Below are positions 1 through 5,105 of a DNA stretch of 5,105 nucleotides, piece by piece (the stretch's first letter is position 1; every line of letters begins with the position of its first letter). The notes beneath the pieces were generated by a model that did no database searches, was not told the origin of the DNA, and saw only the letters and a list, made by a program, of their open reading frames with translations. A program made the position numbers and the translations under genes. This DNA is from Candidatus Heimdallarchaeota archaeon. GTDB lineage: Archaea > Asgardarchaeota > Heimdallarchaeia > Heimdallarchaeales > Heimdallarchaeaceae. The stretch covers positions 1 to 5,105 of the forward strand of contig JAEOTG010000342.1 of NCBI GenBank assembly GCA_016839985.1, in the 5' to 3' direction.

Positions 1-850
1 AGGTAAAACTACCTCTGTAAGACTCTTGACTGGACTTCTTCGACCTTCAGAAGGTGGAGCAAGTGTTTTAGGATTAGATGTAGTAGAGAATGCTCAAGAA
101 ATTAGAGGTAAAGTTGGATTACTAACAGAAACACCAGCAATATATGAGAGGTTAACAGTTCGTCAAAATTTGGAATTTATTGCAAGATTATACAATGTTC
201 AAAAAGAAGATATTAGAAATCGTGTTGAAGAGATAGTTGATTTATTTGATATATCAGAAAAAATTGATCTTCCAGCAGGTTCATTATCCAAAGGTATGAA
301 ACAAAAATTAGCTATTGCTAGAGCAATGCTTCATGATCCACCAGTAATTTTTCTTGATGAACCGACTGCTTCATTAGCACCAGAATCAGCAAAAATCGTG
401 AGAGAACAAATACTAAAATTAGCAAGAATAGAAAAAAGGACATTCTTCATTTGCACTCATAATTTGTTCGAAGCTGAGCGATTGTCTTCACGTATTGGTA
501 TTATTAATCATGGCGTTTTAATAGCACAAGGAACTCCTATGGAGTTACGAGAATTAAGAAAAGATGATACTACCACTCTATTCCGCTTTAGTCAATGGAA
601 CAAAGAGATCAAGGATTACTTTGAATCTACCAAACTCGAAATTATTGAAATGGATGCTGAAAGAAAAGCAATTTCTGTAATCATCCCAAAGATAGAACAG
701 GAAACTCCAACAATTATTAAAGAACTAACCCAACAAAACCATTCTATTGTAGAAGTTAAACATGAATTTCCCACCCTTGAACGAATTTATCTGGAATTAG
801 TTGAAAGTGAGAGTATTCCAAGAGAAAATCATGAGGAGGAAGAACAATGA
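1..850 (+). CDS. ABC transporter ATP-binding protein, NatA/CcmA-like, 5'-truncated by window edge
   Basis: This is the cytoplasmic ATPase subunit that powers an ABC-2 type exporter; the substrate is unknown. The frame is open from the first full codon at position 2, which already reads GKTT, the end of the Walker A loop. The true start therefore lies upstream of the window, and the in-frame TTG at 26 is not a start. The motifs come in the normal order: Q-loop region LLTETP (nt 119-136), signature LSKGMKQ (284-304), Walker B VIFLDEP (344-364), D-loop ASLAPE (368-385) and switch histidine in FICTHN (416-433). After about nt 560 comes a C-terminal accessory region of the kind seen in NatA-like ATPases, ending in PTLERIYLELVE and an acidic EEEEQ tail. 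Two positions are atypical: Glu stands where the Q-loop Gln is usual, and Ala replaces the D-loop Asp. The stop overlaps the start of the permease gene. The family is certain; the substrate is not. Confidence 0.95.
   Translation, partial: GKTTSVRLLTGLLRPSEGGASVLGLDVVENAQEIRGKVGLLTETPAIYERLTVRQNLEFIARLYNVQKEDIRNRVEEIVDLFDISEKIDLPAGSLSKGMKQKLAIARAMLHDPPVIFLDEPTASLAPESAKIVREQILKLARIEKRTFFICTHNLFEAERLSSRIGIINHGVLIAQGTPMELRELRKDDTTTLFRFSQWNKEIKDYFESTKLEIIEMDAERKAISVIIPKIEQETPTIIKELTQQNHSIVEVKHEFPTLERIYLELVESESIPRENHEEEEQ
833..840 (+). promoter_or_regulatory. Shine-Dalgarno site for the ABC permease
   Basis: GAGGAGGA lies inside the end of the ATPase gene, six bases before the ATG at 847. It matches the pyrimidine-rich 3' end of archaeal 16S rRNA and fixes the permease start. 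The ATG overlaps the upstream TGA as ATGA, which suggests translational coupling of the two subunits. Confidence 0.85.
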
Positions 851-1665
851 ATTGGCAAAGAATTTGGGCTATGGTTAGGAAAGATGTTATAGAATTTACA
901 AAATCAAAATATGTTTTGTCTGCCATTATTGGGATGCCATTACTTTTTGCTATTTTATTCCCATTTACTTCTCTTTTACCCATTGCAAAAATAGATCCGG
1001 CTGAATTTGAATCAGCAGATTTTGGTCAGTTTATAAATAATCTTTTCAGCAAAGCTGTTACTAATTGGAGTAGTCTAGGTTCACAAGCACAAACACTAGT
1101 GATGATTGCATACAGTATGTTTATAATTGTGCTTATGCTTCCAATCATAATTCCTGCTGTTACAGCATCAGAAACGGTTGTTGGAGAAAAAGAAAGAAAA
1201 ACAATGGAAGCGGTTTTAGCTTCTCCTATGTCTGAATCTGAGATAGTTCTAAGTAAGATTATTTCCTCGTTCTTACCATCAATTGTTGGAACTCTTGTTG
1301 CGGCTATTGGTTATATCATTATTACTGATATCATAATTTATCCGTTTATAGGGCAAATCTTATTCCCCGATCTAATATCTATGATTCTAGTTTTTATCTT
1401 CAGTCCAATGGTTTCAATAATAAGTGTGGAATTGATGATAATGATTTCAACAAGAGTTACAAGTGTCAGAGATGCATACCAACTAGGATCACTTATAGTA
1501 CTGCCACTAATAATGCTTGTTGTTGCAGAAATGTTTGGTTTACTCTTTCAGTCTACAATAACAATGATTGCAGGAATTGCGATATTGGCAGTTTTAATAT
1601 TTATACTGTTTAAGATTACAACTAATATCTTTGATAGAGAAAGAGCATTAATAAAAATGGTTTGA
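847..1665 (+). CDS. ABC-2 type transporter permease, NatB-like
   Basis: This is the membrane subunit of the exporter whose ATPase is encoded immediately upstream. The 272-residue protein has a cytoplasmic N-terminus with the typical WAMVRKDVIEF opening. About six hydrophobic segments follow, roughly at residues 24-46, 84-106, 137-160, 172-199, 211-233 and 236-256. A polar stretch at about 47-83 is probably the extracellular loop. The segment at about 108-137 (SETVVGEKERKTMEAVLASP and onward) is the hallmark cytoplasmic stretch of ABC-2 permeases of the NatB/DrrB type, thought to couple to the ATPase. The size is near the short end for the family but the protein looks complete, ending in a basic tail. 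The start is supported by a strong ribosome binding site and the ATGA overlap. It is probably cotranscribed with the ATPase and would act as a dimer or with a partner. Substrates in this family include ions, drugs and lipids; nothing here discriminates between them. Confidence 0.93.
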   Translation: MNWQRIWAMVRKDVIEFTKSKYVLSAIIGMPLLFAILFPFTSLLPIAKIDPAEFESADFGQFINNLFSKAVTNWSSLGSQAQTLVMIAYSMFIIVLMLPIIIPAVTASETVVGEKERKTMEAVLASPMSESEIVLSKIISSFLPSIVGTLVAAIGYIIITDIIIYPFIGQILFPDLISMILVFIFSPMVSIISVELMIMISTRVTSVRDAYQLGSLIVLPLIMLVVAEMFGLLFQSTITMIAGIAILAVLIFILFKITTNIFDRERALIKMV

Positions 1666-1667
1666 GT

Positions 1668-1681
1668 AAAAAAAAAAAAAA
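1668..1681 (-). terminator. Oligo-T (T14) terminator of the beta-helix gene
   Basis: A run of 14 A on the plus strand reads as 14 T on the minus strand and begins directly after the TAA stop of the beta-helix gene. No hairpin precedes it. Archaeal RNA polymerase terminates intrinsically on T-rich non-template tracts, so this is a strong candidate. Confidence 0.75.
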
Positions 1682-1696
1682 TTATTTTCTTTTCTT
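1682..1696 (+). terminator. Probable T-rich terminator of the ABC operon
   Basis: TTATTTTCTTTTCTT begins 17 bases after the permease stop codon, within the last codons of the convergent gene (its KKRK tail). The T-rich tract fits archaeal intrinsic termination for the plus-strand operon. It is weaker than the T14 on the other strand because it is interrupted. Confidence 0.45.
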
Positions 1697-3304
1697 AATT
1701 AATGGCACAATCGCAATACTAGATACGAGTACAATAAATAAGAGAACTGGAATAAGAGTGAATTCAGAAATTGAACTTAGAGGATAAGGATAGACAGAGC
1801 CTGCACCACCATCTATAGAATAACTTCCAGAGCCAGACCAGTCGCTCCAGTAGTTTCCTTGATCAGTTGAAGTATCGTACCAAACGTTGTTTGTTCCAGC
1901 GTCAGAAGCTTGTGAAGTAATTCCACCATTGTCAATGAAATAATTATGATGAATAACATTGTTTGCGGTATAAGATCTGAATTCAATTCCATAGAATGCG
2001 CTACCAGTAATAGTGTTGGATTCTATTACTACATTTGAGCTGCTTAAAGAAGAAGAGCCTAATATTGAAATTCCAACAAAATTATTGTTAAGAACATTTT
2101 CCTTTAAAGTAACATCTTGTGAATATACTCCAATTCCTTCATCATTATAATCGCATTTATTTCTCAGAACATCTAGATTGAAAGATCTGTAGATAGCTAC
2201 TCCTTGTCCAAAATTATTACATATGTGATCTTTAATTATTGTATTGTTGGAATGTCCTACTTGTATCGCTGGTCCATGTTTGTTTACATAACTCAGGTCA
2301 TAAAAATCACTACTACAAACATTATTTGAAATTTCAGCATCAGGGGAATAGTAAGTCAGTATTCCATAGTAATTATTCATTTGTTTAGTATCTTTTACAA
2401 TGCAACTATTACTGAAGAACAGATGACATCCATAGTTTGTTGTTGGTAGAAGTGGAGAAGAATCACTTATAGTTATACTAGAACAATTCATGAGTATGAG
2501 TTGACCATACATTGTAGTATCTATATTTGAACCAGTTTCATTGACAAATATCATAATAGGTAATCCATTTGCAGTATTATCTGAGAAAGTTAAATCAAAA
2601 TACTCATCTACTGAATCAAAATCTAAATACAAACCATTATTTATCAAAGTATTCTTACTGATTGTAGCATAATTCATAGTACCTAGGTATATAGCAACAA
2701 AATTGTCTTGGCAAGTATTATTGATAATATCTAGTGAATCACAATACCAAGAATGTATACCATAAATGTTGTTAGTATAGGTGTTATCTTGAATTGTACA
2801 ATCAGGGCTATTCTCTATGAAAATGCCAGATTGACAATCAGCAATAGTGTTATTTACTACTTGAAAGTCACCACAATTCATCAAAAACACACCAACTACA
2901 TTGTGATTGTAATTACTGTTATTCCTTACTATCGATCCGGTACAATCTTCAATGTGAATCCCAAAAGTAGAATCTTCTGTATAACAGTTCTCAATAATAA
3001 AGGAGTCACTTACACTTATTATTTTGATACTATAAGCAACACCATTTGTTATACTGTAATTAGCTATAAGATAAGGATCACTTGGTATTCCAGCTCCTGA
3101 AATACCATAGTCTGAAAAATTTGATGAATATTCTATTAGAATTGGATCATGAGTTGTGTAATTTGAAATTAATTCAGAAGATACATCTGAATCATTGAAA
3201 GAGAATATAGTTGTATCAGCAGAATACAAGCAGGAAATTAATATTAACAAACCTAGTATTGATATGGATATGATTTTTCTTTGTATTTTTATAATATTAA
3301 CCAT
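1682..3304 (-). CDS. Secreted NosD-like right-handed parallel beta-helix surface protein, membrane-anchored
   Basis: This 540-residue protein is probably exported and held at the outer face of the membrane; its ligand or role is unknown. Residues 1-10 are basic, 11-24 are a hydrophobic signal segment, and LISC at 22-25 resembles a lipobox. Residues about 66-80 carry the GISGAGIPSDPYLI entry motif common before such helices. Residues about 90-225 and 300-460 are repeating rungs of roughly 22 residues, rich in Asn and following the pattern GIxI...N.I..N.... Between them, residues about 238-280 hold the NosD-type segment with NGLPIMIFVNET and YGQLILMNCSSITIS. The tail has GNYWSDWSGSG at 483-493 and YPYPL at 505-509. 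It ends in SEF, a transmembrane segment at about 516-536 and KKRK. There are 14 cysteines and many N-x-S/T sequons. The start ATG has a GGTGAT site and a TATA box upstream. The fold is secure. A polysaccharide-lyase or carbohydrate-binding role is possible, but no catalytic site is evident. Confidence 0.9.
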   Translation of the reverse strand: MVNIIKIQRKIISISILGLLILISCLYSADTTIFSFNDSDVSSELISNYTTHDPILIEYSSNFSDYGISGAGIPSDPYLIANYSITNGVAYSIKIISVSDSFIIENCYTEDSTFGIHIEDCTGSIVRNNSNYNHNVVGVFLMNCGDFQVVNNTIADCQSGIFIENSPDCTIQDNTYTNNIYGIHSWYCDSLDIINNTCQDNFVAIYLGTMNYATISKNTLINNGLYLDFDSVDEYFDLTFSDNTANGLPIMIFVNETGSNIDTTMYGQLILMNCSSITISDSSPLLPTTNYGCHLFFSNSCIVKDTKQMNNYYGILTYYSPDAEISNNVCSSDFYDLSYVNKHGPAIQVGHSNNTIIKDHICNNFGQGVAIYRSFNLDVLRNKCDYNDEGIGVYSQDVTLKENVLNNNFVGISILGSSSLSSSNVVIESNTITGSAFYGIEFRSYTANNVIHHNYFIDNGGITSQASDAGTNNVWYDTSTDQGNYWSDWSGSGSYSIDGGAGSVYPYPLSSISEFTLIPVLLFIVLVSSIAIVPLIKKRK

Positions 3305-3309
3305 TTTTT

Positions 3310-3315
3310 ATCACC
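3310..3315 (-). promoter_or_regulatory. Shine-Dalgarno site for the beta-helix gene
   Basis: On the minus strand GGTGAT stands five bases (AAAAA) before the ATG at 3304. It is complementary to the ATCACC sequence near the 3' end of archaeal 16S rRNA and supports the chosen start. Confidence 0.7.
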
Positions 3316-3346
3316 AAAAGGTTAACTAGACCAAATACTTCCTTTT

Positions 3347-3364
3347 AAGTTATATATTTTTTGG
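3347..3364 (-). promoter_or_regulatory. BRE/TATA promoter of the beta-helix gene
   Basis: On the minus strand the sequence reads CCAAAAAATATATAACTT. The A-rich left part resembles a BRE (TFB site), and TATATAA at 3350-3356 resembles the archaeal TATA box. Transcription would be expected about 25 bases downstream, near 3327. That gives a leader of about 20 nt that still contains the GGTGAT site. The spacing is consistent but no start site has been mapped. Confidence 0.6.
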
Positions 3365-3386
3365 AAAAAATAGACTAATTGCTAAG

Positions 3387-3420
3387 AAAAACAAAAAAAT
3401 AAGAAAAAGAGAAAAAAAAA
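3387..3420 (-). terminator. Multi-tract oligo-T terminator of the nitroreductase gene
   Basis: Immediately after the nitroreductase TAA, the minus strand carries four T runs of 9, 5, 7 and 5 bases separated by short interruptions. A further T6 lies at 3365-3370. No stable hairpin is visible. This is the layout expected of archaeal T-tract termination, and it would protect the downstream beta-helix promoter from read-through. Confidence 0.75.
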
Positions 3421-3421
3421 T

Positions 3422-3922
3422 TTACCAGTAATCATAGTGAACTTTTTCTTCGCTAAATCTGTCTGCTGGAAGTTTTTCCTCTGCAGGATAACCTATTGGA
3501 ATAAAAGAAATTGGAAAAACATCTTTAGGCATCTCTAACAAATCCTGGAAAGCTTTTACTCTTTCTTCATTTGGATAAATTCCGCACCAAACACTTCCTA
3601 ATCCTAATGCATTAGCTGCTAGCAAGATGTTTTGAGATGCTGCAGAACAATCTTGTATCCAAAAACCCTTTCGTACTTCTTTACTTGTATCACAACAAAC
3701 AATGATAGCTAAAGGAGCTTCTAAAACCATTTTCGCATATGGATGAATGTTTGGTACTTCATCCAGAATCTTTCTATCTTTAATAACAACAAAATCCCAA
3801 GGTTGTTGATTCCCAGCAGATGGAGCACTCATAGCAGCTCTTAGAATAGATTGAATTTTTTCATCTGAAACAGGTTTATTTTGAAATTTTCTAATACTTC
3901 TTCTTGTAAGAATATTATCCAT
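3422..3922 (-). CDS. Nitroreductase family protein (FMN-dependent oxidoreductase)
   Basis: This compact cytoplasmic flavoprotein has 166 residues, the short single-domain form common in archaea and anaerobes. Members bind FMN as homodimers and pass electrons from NAD(P)H or other donors to nitroaromatics, quinones, flavins or unknown substrates. The sequence begins with the RRSIRKF motif (residues 7-13), whose Arg and Ser residues typically contact the FMN phosphate. SAPSAGNQQPW (32-42) is the second classical FMN/dimer segment. WIQDCSAASQNILLAA (88-103) forms the long core helix, and LGLGSVW (106-112) and PIGYPAEEK (142-150) complete the flavin pocket. ATG at 3922 is the natural start, with AGGTGAT just upstream. 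The gene is divergent from a luciferase-like oxidoreductase and ends in a dense T-tract. Family assignment is secure; the physiological substrate cannot be predicted. Confidence 0.93.
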   Translation of the reverse strand: MDNILTRRSIRKFQNKPVSDEKIQSILRAAMSAPSAGNQQPWDFVVIKDRKILDEVPNIHPYAKMVLEAPLAIIVCCDTSKEVRKGFWIQDCSAASQNILLAANALGLGSVWCGIYPNEERVKAFQDLLEMPKDVFPISFIPIGYPAEEKLPADRFSEEKVHYDYW

Positions 3923-3925
3923 ATT

Positions 3926-3932
3926 ATCACCT
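3926..3932 (-). promoter_or_regulatory. Shine-Dalgarno site for the nitroreductase gene
   Basis: AGGTGAT on the minus strand lies three bases before the ATG at 3922. It has the same anti-16S core as the site before the beta-helix gene, though with shorter spacing. It supports ATG 3922 as the start. Confidence 0.65.
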
Positions 3933-3957
3933 TTTTAGTTAGTTTATTACAAGTTAT

Positions 3958-3968
3958 TGATAAAAGTA
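3958..3968 (-). promoter_or_regulatory. Candidate TATA element of the nitroreductase gene
   Basis: TTTTATC on the minus strand (3959-3965) is a moderate match to an archaeal TATA box. It would place the transcript start near 3936, just upstream of the AGGTGAT site. No convincing BRE is visible, so the call rests mainly on position. The partner promoter for the divergent plus-strand gene is even less clear: TTTATTA at 3943-3949 is a candidate, while TATTTATC at 4000-4007 is too close to the ATG at 4019. Confidence 0.3.
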
Positions 3969-4018
3969 TTGGGCAACTAATAGCAAAACTCAAAAGCACT
4001 ATTTATCTGTTAAGTGTA

Positions 4019-4951
4019 ATGGAGATTGGACTTTCAATACCTATTAAGATGACAGCAGAAGAAAAAGAACAATACGTTAAAACTGCAAAAGAAGTAGGTA
4101 TTAGCAGTATTTGGATAGGTGATAATCCCCTAATTAATAATGCCTTCTTGGATATAGGGAGATTATTTTCAACAATAAAAGATGTGAAATTCTGGACTGG
4201 AATTACTTCTCCGTTCTATTATTCAATTGAAGTTCTTTTTTCATTGAGTATCTGGTTTTCTCGAAACTATTCAAGTAGATTCGGCTTGGGTTTGGGAATA
4301 GGGAATATGAATATCATAGATGATGATAAAATACATGCAAAACCTTTTACTCATTTCAAGCAAGAGATTACAAAACTTCAGGAAATTGCAAGATTAAGAA
4401 AAGAAAAGCAAATGAAAGATGATTTTCCACCATTAGCTCTTGGTGGATTAGGTAATAGGATGATTAATTTAGCTTTTGAAAAAGCTGAGTATTTATTACT
4501 TAATAGTATTTCAAAATTTGACATAACTAGGTCACTTAATCTTTTAGAAGATAGTTTACTTAGTGGACCTAAAAGAACTGAAATTATACCATATGGAATG
4601 ATACAAATCTTAGAAAACGAAGAAGAAATTTCTCCAACCTTATGGAACATAGCTAAAGATATCGCTAAAGGTTGCTCAAATTCAATTCTTATATCTCATG
4701 GTTATTCTGCCCAAATGATTGAACAAATAAGAAAACTTCCATGGGAAAGACAAAATAAAATTCCTAAAGGTAAGATTCTCCAGATTGCAAACGATTTTTC
4801 TATCTTTGGTACTCTAGAAGAGGTTAAAGAAAGGTTGTTTGATATAAAACAATATTCAGAAGAAAAGCTGATTTCCAATGTTGTCATAGGCTGGATATAT
4901 TCCAAAAATCAATGGGACGATATAAAAGAAATAGTTCAATATCTCAATTAG
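4019..4951 (+). CDS. Luciferase-like (LLM) F420/flavin-dependent oxidoreductase
   Basis: This predicted cytoplasmic TIM-barrel oxidoreductase has 310 residues and belongs to the bacterial luciferase-like superfamily, which includes F420-dependent methylene-tetrahydromethanopterin reductase and F420-dependent dehydrogenases. The N-terminus MEIGLSIPI is the first barrel strand. Further hallmarks are SSIWIGDN (29-36), WTGITSP (59-65), SRFGLGLGIG (86-95), PPLALGGLGNRM (137-148) and FSIFGTLEEVKERL (260-273), the last being the typical C-terminal segment. The frame is open back to 3881, but the extra 46 residues run antisense into the nitroreductase gene and match nothing in the family, so ATG 4019 is chosen. 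No strong ribosome binding site precedes it. In an archaeon F420 is the likely cofactor, but FMN is possible. The gene is divergent from the nitroreductase and ends tail-to-tail with a phosphatase gene, overlapping by 4 bp. The substrate is unknown. Confidence 0.88.
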   Translation: MEIGLSIPIKMTAEEKEQYVKTAKEVGISSIWIGDNPLINNAFLDIGRLFSTIKDVKFWTGITSPFYYSIEVLFSLSIWFSRNYSSRFGLGLGIGNMNIIDDDKIHAKPFTHFKQEITKLQEIARLRKEKQMKDDFPPLALGGLGNRMINLAFEKAEYLLLNSISKFDITRSLNLLEDSLLSGPKRTEIIPYGMIQILENEEEISPTLWNIAKDIAKGCSNSILISHGYSAQMIEQIRKLPWERQNKIPKGKILQIANDFSIFGTLEEVKERLFDIKQYSEEKLISNVVIGWIYSKNQWDDIKEIVQYLN

Positions 4952-5105
4952 CTAGCTTTTTCTTTAAGGTAGTTGTACAAATCTTCTAAGCTTTCCCAGA
5001 TGAAAGTAGGATTATATTCTAATTCTGATAGTTCTTCTCTAGTAGTTTCACCTGTTAGTACTAATGCACTTAATGCCCCAGTAACTTCAGCTAGTCTAAA
5101 ATCAG
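4948..5105 (-). CDS. HAD-superfamily hydrolase (class IIA, NagD-like) C-terminal fragment, cut by window edge
   Basis: The minus strand is open from the right edge to a TAA at 4948-4950 and gives 51 visible residues. The order is DFRLAEVTGALSALVLTG, then ETTREEL, then a PTFIWESLEDLYNYL tail ending in KEKAS. This matches the end of HAD-IIA phosphatases (NagD and 4-nitrophenylphosphatase-like): a motif IV aspartate with a following helix, a strand ending in LVLTG, a T-T-R-E-E-L segment, and a final strand and helix of the form (Y/F)(V/I)xxSLEDL. Such enzymes dephosphorylate small phosphorylated metabolites using Mg2+. The nucleophile and cap domain would lie beyond the window, so class and activity cannot be confirmed here. 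The first visible Asp may be the second acid of motif IV. The stop codon overlaps that of the convergent oxidoreductase gene (TTAG). Confidence 0.7.
   Translation of the reverse strand, partial: DFRLAEVTGALSALVLTGETTREELSELEYNPTFIWESLEDLYNYLKEKAS
4957..4965 (+). terminator. Weak T-rich terminator candidate of the luciferase-like gene
   Basis: TTTTTCTTT starts five bases after the TAG stop and lies inside the last codons of the convergent phosphatase gene. It is a short interrupted T tract, so termination here is plausible but may be incomplete. Confidence 0.35.

Noticed and set aside
26..28. TTG as a start codon of the ABC ATPase
   Set aside because: The frame is already coding upstream with GKTT of Walker A at positions 2-13, so the gene begins outside the window.
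756..983. 75-codon minus-strand open frame across the ATPase-permease junction
   Set aside because: It is antisense to two well-supported genes and has no family features or translation signals.
2753..3100. 115-codon open frame on the plus strand inside the beta-helix gene
   Set aside because: It is antisense to repetitive Asn/Ile-rich beta-helix codons, has no recognisable domain or ribosome binding site, and is explained by the opposite-strand gene.
1682..3304. Tandem DNA repeats or a phase-variable repeat array in the beta-helix gene
   Set aside because: The 22-residue periodicity is at protein level only. The underlying DNA rungs have diverged, with no exact direct repeats visible.
4378..4905. 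Two minus-strand open frames of 90 and 67 codons opposite the luciferase-like gene
   Set aside because: Both lie fully antisense to conserved barrel motifs and show no coding signs of their own.
4950..4965. Palindrome AGCTAGCT followed by T5 as a hairpin terminator
   Set aside because: The palindrome has no loop and its four-base arms cannot form a stable stem. Only the T tract is kept, as a weak candidate.
1..5105. Defence system, CRISPR array, mobile element or RNA gene
   Set aside because: No direct-repeat array, transposase, integrase, nuclease, tRNA or rRNA signature was seen on either strand. The genes are ordinary transport, surface, redox and phosphatase families.

Overview
The window looks like AT-rich archaeal chromosomal DNA, most probably from an Asgard archaeon of the Heimdall/Loki type. 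The sequence signs are Shine-Dalgarno sites of the AGGTGAT type, oligo-T tracts without hairpins immediately after stop codons, a BRE/TATA-like promoter, and a NosD-like parallel beta-helix surface protein. That protein carries the GNYWSDWSG...YPYPL tail and C-terminal membrane anchor that I associate with families expanded in Asgard genomes. The lineage is an inference, not a proof.

Layout from left to right. Positions 1-1665 hold a two-gene plus-strand ABC exporter operon: a NatA-like ATPase cut by the left edge just inside its Walker A motif, then an ABC-2 (NatB-like) permease. The two genes share an ATGA stop/start overlap. A 16-bp convergent gap follows, containing a 14-base A run that reads as T14 on the minus strand. 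Positions 1682-3304 (minus) encode the secreted or surface beta-helix protein, with its own BRE/TATA-like promoter. Positions 3305-3421 form a short gap combining that promoter with the oligo-T terminator of the next gene. Positions 3422-3922 (minus) encode a compact nitroreductase-family flavoprotein. A gap of about 96 bp (3923-4018) separates it from a divergent plus-strand luciferase-like (F420/flavin-dependent) oxidoreductase at 4019-4951. The right edge holds the C-terminal end of a minus-strand HAD-family phosphatase (4948-5105), whose stop codon overlaps the oxidoreductase stop by 4 bp.

How the genes work together. The ATPase and permease almost certainly form one exporter, but its substrate cannot be read from the sequence. 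The beta-helix protein is an independent cell-surface protein. The divergent nitroreductase and luciferase-like genes are both redox enzymes of flavin/deazaflavin-using families and may share regulation, but nothing in the sequence proves a common pathway. There is no rRNA, tRNA, CRISPR array, transposase or other mobile element, and no gene-free stretch longer than 300 bp. I found no convincing undescribed system. The points most worth a second look are atypical catalytic-loop residues in the ABC ATPase, the possible double membrane anchoring of the beta-helix protein, and the dense oligo-T termination at gene ends.
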